Source: JALNZU01 sp964463695 (GTDB lineage Bacteria > Bacteroidota > Bacteroidia > Bacteroidales > F082). Taken from it: 64,000 nucleotides of DNA. Shown here one piece after another: positions 16,522 to 24,586 of this stretch. Location of the stretch: positions 31,786 to 95,785 of the forward strand of contig CAYXCZ010000016.1 of NCBI GenBank assembly GCA_964463695.1, written 5' to 3'. Made by a program: the position numbers and the translations under genes. A model generated the notes under the pieces. It was not told the origin of the DNA, did no database searches, and saw only the letters and a program-made list of their open reading frames with translations. The first letter of the stretch is position 1. Each line of letters opens with the position of its first letter.

Positions 16522-17764
16522 ATTATCTCTATTCATCATTATTTTAACTATTGGTTTCCTTTGTCTGTATCCCGGTAAACTAATAGCTCAAAACCACAGC
16601 ACAGCACAAAGCAATCAAGCTGAACATGGCTACTTCAATCCATGGATTGCCCGCATATCAGGAGGTACCGGCATTTTTTTGGGTGACATAAAGCAAACTC
16701 CACTACTCCCTTCCACAACAGGAAAAAGCGAGTGGAGGTTTGGCGGATCCCTTTCGCTGGAATATCGTTTCAATCCTATAATAAGCCTTCGCGGACAATC
16801 GCTTTACACAGGCATCGCCGGAGCAAAAACATCAGCAAACCGCTATTTTAATGCTGATCTTATTGAAGGTACTTTGGGCATTGGCTTTTACCCGGTGAAT
16901 ATTTTTTCAACTTCAAACGGCCGTTTTGCAGAATTTTACCTGATTGCTGGTTTTGGTGTTACAAATTTCAATTCTAAGCTCTTTGAATTATCAACTGAAA
17001 ATCTGGTTTCTTCTTCAGGAGGAGGCAATGGAATTGGAATTGGAGGAATGACACTCGAACCAATACTTACAGCAGGATTCGGCGTTGATTTTCCACTTAC
17101 CGGAAATTGGATGATTAGTTTTGAAACAACTAATAAAGTATTAACAAATGATTTACTCGATCTAACAGTCTCAAACTTCAAATACGATGTCTACAACTTT
17201 ACAAGCTTAGGTTTAGCCTATAGGTTTGGAATGAAGTCAGCCGGAAAAGTCACAGGAATAAAAGTAAAAGAAACAACCGCAGAGGATATCTATATTTCAA
17301 CCCTGCCTGTCAATCCCGAAACACAGCCATCTATTAAAGAAGAAGTAAAAACAGAAGAATTACCACTATTAAACGCCGTAATTACAATAAAAGAAAATGA
17401 ACCAGCACAAACTGTTGAAGAAAGCACAATAATTCCAACTCCATTAGTTGAAACATTGCTACCAGCAAACAATGATATAAATGATTTGAAATCAACAGGT
17501 TACAGGGTTCAAATACTTGCTGGATCTAAAAAAATCAATTTAGAAACTCTTTCTAAGAAAACAGGTATTGCCGCTGACCTAATTTCTGAGAGTATGTATA
17601 ATGGACTATTTATTTATACAACCGGTTCATACGAACATTACGATCAAGTTGTTGAGGTTCGCAAAACGATCAGAAACAAACCAGCTACAGCTGATGCTTT
17701 TGTAGTATATTTTGAAGAAGGGCAACGTCAAAAAACGCTTCCTGTAAAACCAAAACAGAACTAG
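16505..17764 (+). CDS. Outer-membrane beta-barrel protein with a C-terminal SPOR domain
   Basis: 419 residues. Signal peptide to about residue 29 (LYPGKLIAQ). Residues 40-245 have the alternating strands, Gly/aromatic pattern and terminal aromatic strand (GLAYRFG) of a small outer-membrane barrel. A linker rich in Glu, Thr and Pro follows (about 250-325), then GYRVQILAGSKK...FVVYFEEGQ at about 328-405, a SPOR-like fold that in other proteins binds glycan strands lacking stem peptides. The combination would link the outer membrane to peptidoglycan non-covalently. The start overlaps the esterase gene by 17 bases, so the two are co-transcribed. Barrel and SPOR assignments are by pattern, not by profile search. 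Confidence 0.75.
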   Translation: MKSLSKLSLFIIILTIGFLCLYPGKLIAQNHSTAQSNQAEHGYFNPWIARISGGTGIFLGDIKQTPLLPSTTGKSEWRFGGSLSLEYRFNPIISLRGQSLYTGIAGAKTSANRYFNADLIEGTLGIGFYPVNIFSTSNGRFAEFYLIAGFGVTNFNSKLFELSTENLVSSSGGGNGIGIGGMTLEPILTAGFGVDFPLTGNWMISFETTNKVLTNDLLDLTVSNFKYDVYNFTSLGLAYRFGMKSAGKVTGIKVKETTAEDIYISTLPVNPETQPSIKEEVKTEELPLLNAVITIKENEPAQTVEESTIIPTPLVETLLPANNDINDLKSTGYRVQILAGSKKINLETLSKKTGIAADLISESMYNGLFIYTTGSYEHYDQVVEVRKTIRNKPATADAFVVYFEEGQRQKTLPVKPKQN

Positions 17765-17798
17765 TAAAAGGATGTCTTTTAGGCTAACATAAAATTAA

Positions 17799-17806
17799 TA
17801 CCTTTG
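17799..17806 (+). promoter_or_regulatory. Promoter -7 box (TACCTTTG) of the 39-residue membrane protein
   Basis: Exact TAnnTTTG match 28 bases before a small ATG frame; it supports that frame as a transcribed gene. Confidence 0.6.
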
Positions 17807-17833
17807 TCCAGTAAACAGTAAGAATATCAAACC

Positions 17834-17953
17834 ATGCATAAGAGTGATTTTGATTATCAGCCCGACAAAGACGATTTACCCAAGAATATAACTTTTTGGA
17901 TTATCATCTCAGCCCTTGCTGCTGCACTGTATCTGTCACAGATACTTGTATAG
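17834..17953 (+). CDS. 39-residue single-pass membrane protein, function unknown
   Basis: Reading frame of 39 codons: a charged N-terminus (MHKSDFDYQPDKDDLPKN) followed by one membrane helix (ITFWIIISALAAALYLSQIL) reaching nearly to the end. The topology would be N-terminus in the cytoplasm. It has its own promoter box and sits alone between the SPOR protein and the convergent deiminase gene. It resembles other short Bacteroidota membrane proteins that lack names. Function unknown; it is likely real because of the promoter, ATG and amphipathic layout. Confidence 0.6.
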   Translation: MHKSDFDYQPDKDDLPKNITFWIIISALAAALYLSQILV

Positions 17954-17990
17954 TTTAATTCTGATAGAATTAGATAACCTTTTCAATCAT

Positions 17991-20021
17991 CTATCGAACA
18001 GTCCGAATCAATTTCCCTTTATACATCTTTTCTCCAATAGTCAGTTGATAGAAATAGATTCCTTCAGGTAGCAATGTACCCTCATTTGTTTTTCCATCCC
18101 AGCTAACGTTTTGTTCAACGCCTATCATTTGTTCTTGATTACTAAAAACTATTCTACCAGAATTATTAAAAATCTGAAGATTTACAGATCCCTTAATTGC
18201 ACTCGTTTGATTTGTAAAACTAAATTCAACCCGATTACCGAAAGGATTGGGATGTACGCTTATTTGTTCATTTAATGATTCATCCAAAGAACTGATTAAA
18301 TCAGAATTAACCTTCAATATCAATGTTTTTGAGCCAATAGATGATTGAACCATAACTGAATCATAAAAATAAAAATAAGCTGAAAGCGGCGTTACTCCTT
18401 GCATTAGTTCTAAGGTGACAACTAAAGAATCGCCCGAAGGAATGGTATGTGGTGAGTTAGGAAGCTGAATCGGATAAAGATAACCATCATTAGCTATATT
18501 TTCAATTTGAAAATCATTTTGAGTGAGGTTGTATATCGTAAATTGTCTTTCATACTCAAACTGAAATACGACAGTGTCGGAGCTAAAAACCAACTGACTA
18601 AAAGGCGCTGAACCTACAAAAAAAGTATGTGGATCAAGTTCAGCCATATAAGGATGGCGCATACTTCTGCCAGATTGGTCGGCAGCAGCAATGTAATATC
18701 TGATAGTATCGTTCCCATCATAATTCTTAATGTAGGCGCTAAAGGTATTGCCGATTGCAAGTGATAAGGATGTTTGGTAATATTCACCTCCATTGACACT
18801 ATAAAAAAGCTTTAACGAATCAGCTATAAGTTCCTGTCCGGAATGAGCCAATATTTTTGCTGTAACAGGGATTGAATCCAAGTTATTTATTTCACCATAA
18901 ACCGGCCTGTGGTCAATGAAAAGCATACCAATATCGGCAATTTCATGTGTGCGACAATGCAATGCATCGGTATCTAACCAACCGCTGTAAGTAACTCCTA
19001 CAATTTCATAACCAGGCATTGCCTGCTCATAAACTGATAAGGCGGCATTGTCGTGCTGACTGCCAGTGAGTGGCACAAACACTTTATTATTTAAAATAAG
19101 CGAATTTGTGTAAGGAGTTGCGGGATTTCCTCCAGGTGTAAATACACGGTATACTTTATATGGATATCCATATGAACAATTTGTTGTAGCAAAATAATTG
19201 GCTACGGCCTCAAAATCATTGTATCGAGAATCATTAGTCGGCACACTTCCAAGGAGAATTTTATCCGGAGCAAGGTACTTTCCCCAACAGTCGACATGCT
19301 TGATATAGTCTCCAAGAGGATCATCCATTACATCATAACGATTGACCCCTAAATAGTTAAGCATCTTTTCATCAACCTGAGCGTTTGATTGGGAATTTTC
19401 TTCATATACCAACTCAGTTGAAGCAGCCATTCCCAAACCGTCAGACATCATATTGCCTCCGGTGTGAATGACATTCATACCAAAAAGGTTGATCCCTAAA
19501 TGCTGTGCTACACGGGGAGGAACATTATCGTCATTCGGGCGGGGCCTGTTGTATGGGAAATCAACGACACCGGGTTGATTTAACCCATCGAAAACAAACC
19601 ATGGACCATAGTCACGTGTCCAATATGAGTCGGAAGGAGCTATTAAAAAGCTGCAATTTGCGGTATTAATATTATTGTTGGTATACAAATTCAAAACTGT
19701 TGTTGCCTGCGAATTACTTGTTACCAAAGTAACCACTTCAATATCCTCGGCCATTTCACGAATAAGGGAATAAGGAATGCCAAAGGTATATCGGATCAGA
19801 ACTGACTGGGCAGGTTCAAATTCGCCTACCATGCGCACCGGTCCAACTGGAGGTGGAGTTTCGGTGAAATCAACATTGGAACGAACCGGAAGCAACATTT
19901 CCTCTGCGGAGAGGTAATGTAATCGTTTATAATCAGGCTGTTGTATGGTAGTTTGCTGACCGGATACCGGAGTGAAGGAAGCAAAAAAACAAAAGAGAAG
20001 GAACGGATAGGTAAATTTCAT
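17991..20021 (-). CDS. Secreted peptidylarginine deiminase of the Porphyromonas type with T9SS sorting domain
   Basis: 676 residues from the ATG at 20021, giving the signal peptide MKFTYPFLLFCFFASFTPVS. The guanidino-group deiminase domain (about 60-375) holds Asp137 in WTRDYGPWF, the paired arginines 159 and 161 in YNRPRPNDD, His242 and Asp244 in HVDCWGKYLAP, Asn306 in YTNSLILNN and the nucleophile Cys356 in ALHCRTHE. These correspond to D130, R152, R154, H236, D238, N297 and C351 of P. gingivalis PPAD. An Ig-like domain follows (about 385-480), then a further beta domain, then a T9SS sorting domain over the last 85 residues (VHPNPFGN... KGKLIRTV). The enzyme should citrullinate arginine at the cell surface. 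An agmatine deiminase is the alternative, but the paired Arg argue against it. Confidence 0.88.
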   Translation of the reverse strand: MKFTYPFLLFCFFASFTPVSGQQTTIQQPDYKRLHYLSAEEMLLPVRSNVDFTETPPPVGPVRMVGEFEPAQSVLIRYTFGIPYSLIREMAEDIEVVTLVTSNSQATTVLNLYTNNNINTANCSFLIAPSDSYWTRDYGPWFVFDGLNQPGVVDFPYNRPRPNDDNVPPRVAQHLGINLFGMNVIHTGGNMMSDGLGMAASTELVYEENSQSNAQVDEKMLNYLGVNRYDVMDDPLGDYIKHVDCWGKYLAPDKILLGSVPTNDSRYNDFEAVANYFATTNCSYGYPYKVYRVFTPGGNPATPYTNSLILNNKVFVPLTGSQHDNAALSVYEQAMPGYEIVGVTYSGWLDTDALHCRTHEIADIGMLFIDHRPVYGEINNLDSIPVTAKILAHSGQELIADSLKLFYSVNGGEYYQTSLSLAIGNTFSAYIKNYDGNDTIRYYIAAADQSGRSMRHPYMAELDPHTFFVGSAPFSQLVFSSDTVVFQFEYERQFTIYNLTQNDFQIENIANDGYLYPIQLPNSPHTIPSGDSLVVTLELMQGVTPLSAYFYFYDSVMVQSSIGSKTLILKVNSDLISSLDESLNEQISVHPNPFGNRVEFSFTNQTSAIKGSVNLQIFNNSGRIVFSNQEQMIGVEQNVSWDGKTNEGTLLPEGIYFYQLTIGEKMYKGKLIRTVR

Positions 20022-20065
20022 AAAATTAAATTTCGATGCTTGGATTTTGCAAATCATTTAGTCCA

Positions 20066-20073
20066 CAAAGGTA
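20066..20073 (-). promoter_or_regulatory. Promoter -7 box (TACCTTTG) of the deiminase gene
   Basis: Exact TAnnTTTG match on the minus strand, 45 bases before the chosen ATG. An alternative ATG at 20057 would lie almost at the transcription start. Confidence 0.6.
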
Positions 20074-20107
20074 AGAAAGCTGATTTATTACCACTTAATT
20101 TTTGTTG

Positions 20108-20115
20108 TATATTTG
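20108..20115 (+). promoter_or_regulatory. Promoter -7 box (TATATTTG) of the tatA-like gene
   Basis: TAnnTTTG match. A TTG inside this box (20113) could open the frame nine codons earlier but would not be transcribed, which favours the ATG at 20140. Confidence 0.55.
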
Positions 20116-20139
20116 CTGCGTTTAAAAAATATAAAAATC

Positions 20140-20334
20140 ATGTTGAATTCAATATTACTCGGTGTAATCGGACCTGCTCAGGTTGTAATAATTGTTTTGG
20201 TCATTGTTTTACTTTTTGGAGGGAAAAAAATTCCGGAACTCATGCGCGGTATTGGTAAAGGAGTAAAAGAATTTAAGGATGGCATTAGCGGTGTTGACGA
20301 AAAAGATCCGAATCAAAAAGATAAAACTAATTAA
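20140..20334 (+). CDS. tatA: Sec-independent protein translocase subunit, TatA/TatE family
   Basis: 64 residues. A short N-terminal membrane helix (LNSILLGVIGPAQVVIIVLVIVLLFGGKKIPELM) with the diagnostic F-G-x-x-x-[IL]-P-E-L hinge (LLFGGKKIPELMRGIGKGVKEF), followed by the amphipathic helix and an acidic/polar tail. TatA forms the channel that lets folded twin-arginine substrates cross the inner membrane. No tatC gene is in the window. It is divergent from the deiminase gene and upstream of the transglycosylase. A TatB-type role is less likely given the short tail. Confidence 0.93.
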   Translation: MLNSILLGVIGPAQVVIIVLVIVLLFGGKKIPELMRGIGKGVKEFKDGISGVDEKDPNQKDKTN

Positions 20335-20497
20335 TAATATTTTGAATACAGCTTCACTTTTTACGGTCAAACACAATAGTTTGGCCACCAAAAGAGTGAG
20401 TGCTGTGTTTTAATTTGCTGTCACTACAAACAACAATTTGTAAAAAATCCCGTTGACAAGTTGAAAGTATGAGTGTATTACAAACTAACTACGATCT

Positions 20498-22228
20498 ATG
20501 ATTAAAACTAAATTCCTGACTTTTAGTTTATTGCTAACATTGTCAATCGGCATTTTCGCACAGTCAGAAGTTGAAGAACTACTTCCTGATACATTAGAGT
20601 TAATGACAGGAGACACGCTGAATGGAGTTTCAGCCGCTTTTCTTGAAGAACAAAACAATCAAATGTTATTCGAAGATTCTCCGATAGTGAGGATGTTGGA
20701 TAGTTTATATAAGATCCGGTATTTCAATGACAGTTTGCATATTTTTGATTCTGCTATTTTAAACCGGTATGGATATGGACCTTTGGAAATTCCGGTTTTT
20801 CCTGATAGTATTTACAGGGAGCGCATTGAAAAGTTGAATCGGGAAACTACAATCCCGCTGGTATACAATCAGCACGTGATCGATTTTATTAATTTATATG
20901 CAGTTCGCAAGCGCGGTCTCTCCAGCAGGATGTTAGGTTTGTCCTATGTTTATTTCCCTATGTTTGAAGAGCTTTTAGACCGGTATAATATTCCATTGGA
21001 AATGAAGTATCTTGCTATGGTGGAGTCCGCTTTAAATCCAACAGCTGGTTCACACATGGGGGCCAAAGGACTGTGGCAATTCATGTATGGGACCGGAAAA
21101 GTTTATAATCTTAAAGTAACTTCACTTGTTGATGATCGGTTCGATCCCTACAAAGCCACTGAAGCAGCTTGTCAGCACTTAAATGATCTATATGATATTT
21201 ATGAAGACTGGTTTTTGGTGCTAGCTGCTTATAATTCCGGTGCTGGTAACGTCAACCGGGCTATTCGTCGTGCCGGCGGCACAAAAAATTACTGGGCAAT
21301 CTGGCCCTATCTACCTCGCGAAACAAGGGGTTATGTGCCTGCATTTATAGCAGTTAACTATGTAATGAATTACGCAGCGGAGCACAACATTTATCCTGTG
21401 CATCCCGGGATGATGATGATGGGAACAGATACAGTAACAGTTAAAGACTTGTTGTCATTTGATCAACTTCATGAAATGATTCAAATCCCCAAAGAAGATT
21501 TGAAATTCTTTAACCCTCAGTTCAAAGCCGGCATTGTTCCTGCCACACCCGAAAATCCCTACATCTTAAGAATACCTTCAGAATTCGTTGGCGATTACCT
21601 GAACAACGAACAAAATATCTATAGTTTTAAAACTAAGAAAGGTGTTGAAAAAGAAACACTGCAGGCAGAGGTTAAAAAGGTAAGCGACAGGACTGTTCAC
21701 ACAGTGAAAAGAGGAGAGAATCTGGGGTTGATCGCAAAAAAATACCGAGTCTCTGTGAAACAGTTGCAATCTTGGAACTCAATGAAAGGAACCAGTTTGC
21801 AGGTTGGTCAAAAGCTTGTAGTCTTTAGTTCAGGCACGCCTATCAATACCCCGGGAGAAACGCCTGTTGCACGGTCAACGCAATCGCAATCGCATGTTGT
21901 TAAAAAAGGAGAAACGCTGGGAGCTATAGCTGCAAAATATAAATGCAGTGTTACCGATTTACGGGAATGGAACAACCTGAAAAATTCCAGCCTGTCAATT
22001 GGTCAGAAATTACGTGTTTTTCCTGCAGAACAACAGCAAGCCCAAACGTCAACTGCCAATGGTAATGGCACCTATATCACTTACACCGTCAAAAATGGGG
22101 ATACCCTTTGGGACATAGCCAGGAAATATGACGGCGTTACCGTAGAACAAATAAAGAAACTCAATAAACTGACCAACAAATCGAAACTACGAATTGGACA
22201 GAAATTAAAAATTGCAGTCGTTTCTTAA
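20498..22228 (+). CDS. Membrane-bound lytic murein transglycosylase D-like with three LysM domains
   Basis: 576 residues. Signal peptide MIKTKFLTFSLLLTLSIGIFA. The SLT catalytic domain (about 150-290) has catalytic Glu176 in MVESALNPTAGSHMGAKGLW, then WQFM, and the AAYNSGAGNVNRAI motif typical of the family 1 transglycosylases. Three LysM peptidoglycan-binding modules follow at about 400-445, 465-508 and 529-574, each beginning [HY]xVKxGxxL. The enzyme cleaves glycan strands to leave 1,6-anhydro ends, remodelling peptidoglycan. The order (SLT then LysM) matches MltD. No clear promoter box seen; a TTGACA-like sequence lies upstream. Confidence 0.93.
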   Translation: MIKTKFLTFSLLLTLSIGIFAQSEVEELLPDTLELMTGDTLNGVSAAFLEEQNNQMLFEDSPIVRMLDSLYKIRYFNDSLHIFDSAILNRYGYGPLEIPVFPDSIYRERIEKLNRETTIPLVYNQHVIDFINLYAVRKRGLSSRMLGLSYVYFPMFEELLDRYNIPLEMKYLAMVESALNPTAGSHMGAKGLWQFMYGTGKVYNLKVTSLVDDRFDPYKATEAACQHLNDLYDIYEDWFLVLAAYNSGAGNVNRAIRRAGGTKNYWAIWPYLPRETRGYVPAFIAVNYVMNYAAEHNIYPVHPGMMMMGTDTVTVKDLLSFDQLHEMIQIPKEDLKFFNPQFKAGIVPATPENPYILRIPSEFVGDYLNNEQNIYSFKTKKGVEKETLQAEVKKVSDRTVHTVKRGENLGLIAKKYRVSVKQLQSWNSMKGTSLQVGQKLVVFSSGTPINTPGETPVARSTQSQSHVVKKGETLGAIAAKYKCSVTDLREWNNLKNSSLSIGQKLRVFPAEQQQAQTSTANGNGTYITYTVKNGDTLWDIARKYDGVTVEQIKKLNKLTNKSKLRIGQKLKIAVVS

Positions 22229-22307
22229 TTTTTACGTTTATTGTTAATGTTTTACTCAGGTAAACATACTTTTTTTTGACCTTAATCGTTGTCAAAGAAA
22301 AAGCCGT

Positions 22308-23294
22308 ATGAAAACCCAAACTTCATTCTTGTTTTCTGCATTACTGATCCTTGCTTTCTCATGCAACGAGCCGGAACAACGTATCGCCCGCTCTGTTGGT
22401 GCAACTTCCGAAATTCTGGTTGTGACACAAAATGATGCACAATGGGAAGCTGAACCAGGCACTGCAGTTCGTGATTTTTTTGGACAGGATCAATACGGGC
22501 TTCCACAAAGTGAGCCTTTGTTTAAGCTATCAGATATCAATGTGGATAAGCTTTCCGACATGTTTAAAAAACACCGAAACCTTTTTGTTATTGAAATCAA
22601 TAGCAAGATTAAAGAGGCAGTTGTTGAAACACGAAGCGATTTATGGGCTAAGCCACAGCGTGTTATAAAGATTACCGCACCTGATTATGTCACCTGGGTT
22701 GAAGCCTTTGATAAAAATAAAGAAGGGTTCAGGTTATTATATGAGCGTTCGGAACGCGAGCGGTTACTCACAATATTTCGTCCAACAGCAAAGGTCGACA
22801 TGATGGAACCTGTTCAAAAAACTTTCGGTTTCAAGATGATTATTCCCGAAGGCTTTTATATTGCCAAACAGGATCAAAATTTTATGTGGCTCAGAAAGGA
22901 AACGAATGATTTCAGTCAAGGCTTGATTATTTATCAGAGACCTTACCGTGATACTGTAAATTTTAGCCGGAATTCCATAATAAAAGTCAGGGATTCGTTG
23001 GTTATGCTACATATTCCTGGTCCTTCAGAAGGCTCATTTATGACAACTGATAAAGAATTTGTGCCTCCAATCACTACTAAAACACAGAATTTTGTTACTG
23101 AATTTGCAGTAGAAACCCGTGGTATGTGGAATCTTATTGGCGACTATATGGCAGGGCCATTCCTTTCATACACCTTTGTCAACCCTAAAAATAATCAGTT
23201 GATAACAGTAGAAGGCTACGTATATGCTCCAAACAAAGATAAAAGAGATCATTTACGGCAACTTGAAGCACTAATCTACAGCGTTGAATTTTAA
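22308..23294 (+). CDS. DUF4837 family lipoprotein
   Basis: 328 residues. Signal peptide ending in the lipobox LAFSC, lipidated at about Cys19, followed by NEPEQRIARSVGATSEILVV. DUF4837 proteins are conserved Bacteroidota lipoproteins of unknown role. The chain has a repeated pattern: FGQDQYGLPQSEPLFKLS near 65, and two paired mixed alpha/beta halves, one containing IPEGFYIAKQDQNFMWLRKE near 185. No catalytic motif is apparent. It begins 80 bases after the transglycosylase and could share its transcript. The family call rests on pattern memory. Confidence 0.8.
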   Translation: MKTQTSFLFSALLILAFSCNEPEQRIARSVGATSEILVVTQNDAQWEAEPGTAVRDFFGQDQYGLPQSEPLFKLSDINVDKLSDMFKKHRNLFVIEINSKIKEAVVETRSDLWAKPQRVIKITAPDYVTWVEAFDKNKEGFRLLYERSERERLLTIFRPTAKVDMMEPVQKTFGFKMIIPEGFYIAKQDQNFMWLRKETNDFSQGLIIYQRPYRDTVNFSRNSIIKVRDSLVMLHIPGPSEGSFMTTDKEFVPPITTKTQNFVTEFAVETRGMWNLIGDYMAGPFLSYTFVNPKNNQLITVEGYVYAPNKDKRDHLRQLEALIYSVEF

Positions 23295-23378
23295 CTGTTT
23301 ACTTAAAGTTTTTTACTTCCCAATGCTTTCAAAGAATTAAAAGCGCTATTTCTAAGAAGCAAACTTACAAGAAGATTA

Positions 23379-23789
23379 TTATTTTGATTTGGTATAAGTA
23401 ACCTTGATGGTTCCTACAGGTGTTTCTGAAGCCGAAATAATTGCTTCGTCGGCATAAACTCCTAATTCATTCATGTTGATTCCAACACCATCAAAACTGT
23501 ACTCAATTTTACCTGTTGTTTTATCGAAAACGTAAAAAGCCTCGAAATTCTTTTCACCCATCATAATTGTCAGAGTGCTGTCGGTTGAGAAGTTCAGCAT
23601 GGTTTGTTTTTCAAGTTCAGCAACCTGCTGAAGGGTAGCCGGATTTACTTTTGATTCATCAAACTGTGTTTGAACATCCGTGACCTTCCAAAGTCCAATA
23701 ACTTTATTTTTGTTTCCAGATCCACAACCTGTAAAAAAAGCAGCTGCAAGGATCACAAAAGTTGCCATAAGAATGATTGATTTCTTCAT
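23379..23789 (-). CDS. Small lipoprotein, lipocalin-like, function unknown
   Basis: 136 residues from the ATG at 23789 (a TTG two codons upstream is unlikely). Signal peptide and lipobox FFTGC, then GSGNKNKVIGLWKVTDVQTQF. The pattern 'GxWKVxxV', repeated strands around FSTDSTLTIMMGEKNFEAFYVFDKTTGKIEYSFDG and ASETPVGTIKVTYTK at the C-terminus resemble the lipocalin-like DUF4488/DUF5004-type small lipoproteins of Bacteroidota. It is convergent with DUF4837 and alone on its strand. Probably attached to the outer or inner membrane facing the periplasm. Function unknown. Confidence 0.75.
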   Translation of the reverse strand: MKKSIILMATFVILAAAFFTGCGSGNKNKVIGLWKVTDVQTQFDESKVNPATLQQVAELEKQTMLNFSTDSTLTIMMGEKNFEAFYVFDKTTGKIEYSFDGVGINMNELGVYADEAIISASETPVGTIKVTYTKSK

Positions 23790-23899
23790 TATCAAAAAAT
23801 TATCTGATTTTAACTAAACACAACACACTGATTCAATATAAGATACGTCTAGATGGTAACTAAATATTTCTCAATTGTAATGCAAAATTAAAAAAATGC

Positions 23900-23929
23900 T
23901 TGACAATATGGTAGAAACTTGTATTTTTG
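23900..23929 (+). promoter_or_regulatory. Promoter of the efflux operon (TTG-N19-TATTTTTG)
   Basis: The best full match to the Bacteroidota promoter in the window: TTG at 23900-23902, 19-base spacer, TAnnTTTG at 23922-23929. A half-copy of the downstream operator (ATATGGTAGAAAC, 23906-23918) lies inside the spacer. Confidence 0.7.
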
Positions 23930-23936
23930 CCATCAG

Positions 23937-23956
23937 GTTTAACCATATGGTTAAAC
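23937..23956 (+). promoter_or_regulatory. Perfect 20-bp palindrome, probable TetR operator
   Basis: GTTTAACCATATGGTTAAAC is its own reverse complement. It begins eight bases after the -7 box, overlapping the expected transcription start, and ends 15 bases before the repressor's start codon. This is the typical layout for autorepression by a TetR-family protein. Confidence 0.75.
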
Positions 23957-23971
23957 TAAAAAGGAAAATAT

Positions 23972-24586
23972 ATGACTACAGAAGAGCAAATTCTTATTGC
24001 AGCCAGGAAAGTCTTTATTCAAAAGGGATATGACGGCGCGCGCATGCAGGAGATAGCCAACGAGGCCGGCATAAACAAAGCCCTTTTGCACTATTATTTC
24101 CGCTCGAAGGACAAGTTATTTGAACAAATTTTTACCGAATCTTTTCAGTTGATACGTCCGGCTTTTGAAAGTGCCTTAGGGTCAGAGCCGGATATTCGCT
24201 CCTTTTTGAATCTGTTTGTTAGTGGTTATTTACAATTACTCGAGCAACTTCCCTACTTGCCTCAATTTGTGATTCAGGAATTGAATCGTGACCCTCAGAG
24301 GCTAGTTGGATTAATAGGAAAACAGAAAATCCCGATTGAATCCATCAAAAGCTTGATTCAGAAAGAAATTGACAAAGGGGTCCTCCTCCCAATCAGCACT
24401 GAGCATCTAATGGTAAGTACAATTGCATTAATTGTCTTTCCATTCATTGCAAAGCCAATCATCGAGACCGTTTTCTTTAATCAGGATCAGGAAAGATACA
24501 ATCACTTTATTCATGAACGCAGAGATCATATTGTTAATTTCGTATTGGGAGCAATTTCTGCTCCAAAAAGTACACAAAATGAATAA
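23972..24586 (+). CDS. TetR/AcrR family transcriptional repressor of the efflux operon
   Basis: 204 residues. The N-terminal HTH is typical: TTEEQILIAARKVFIQKGYDGARMQEIANEAGINKALLHYYFRSKDKLFEQIF (residues 2-55). The rest is a helical ligand-binding/dimer domain with a hydrophobic C-terminal half (LMVSTIALIVFPFIAKPIIETVFF). A perfect 20-bp palindrome at its promoter is the likely operator. E. coli CecR (YbiH) heads the similar ybhGFSR operon, but the ligand here is unknown. The 3' end overlaps the TolC-family gene by eight bases. Confidence 0.92.
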   Translation: MTTEEQILIAARKVFIQKGYDGARMQEIANEAGINKALLHYYFRSKDKLFEQIFTESFQLIRPAFESALGSEPDIRSFLNLFVSGYLQLLEQLPYLPQFVIQELNRDPQRLVGLIGKQKIPIESIKSLIQKEIDKGVLLPISTEHLMVSTIALIVFPFIAKPIIETVFFNQDQERYNHFIHERRDHIVNFVLGAISAPKSTQNE

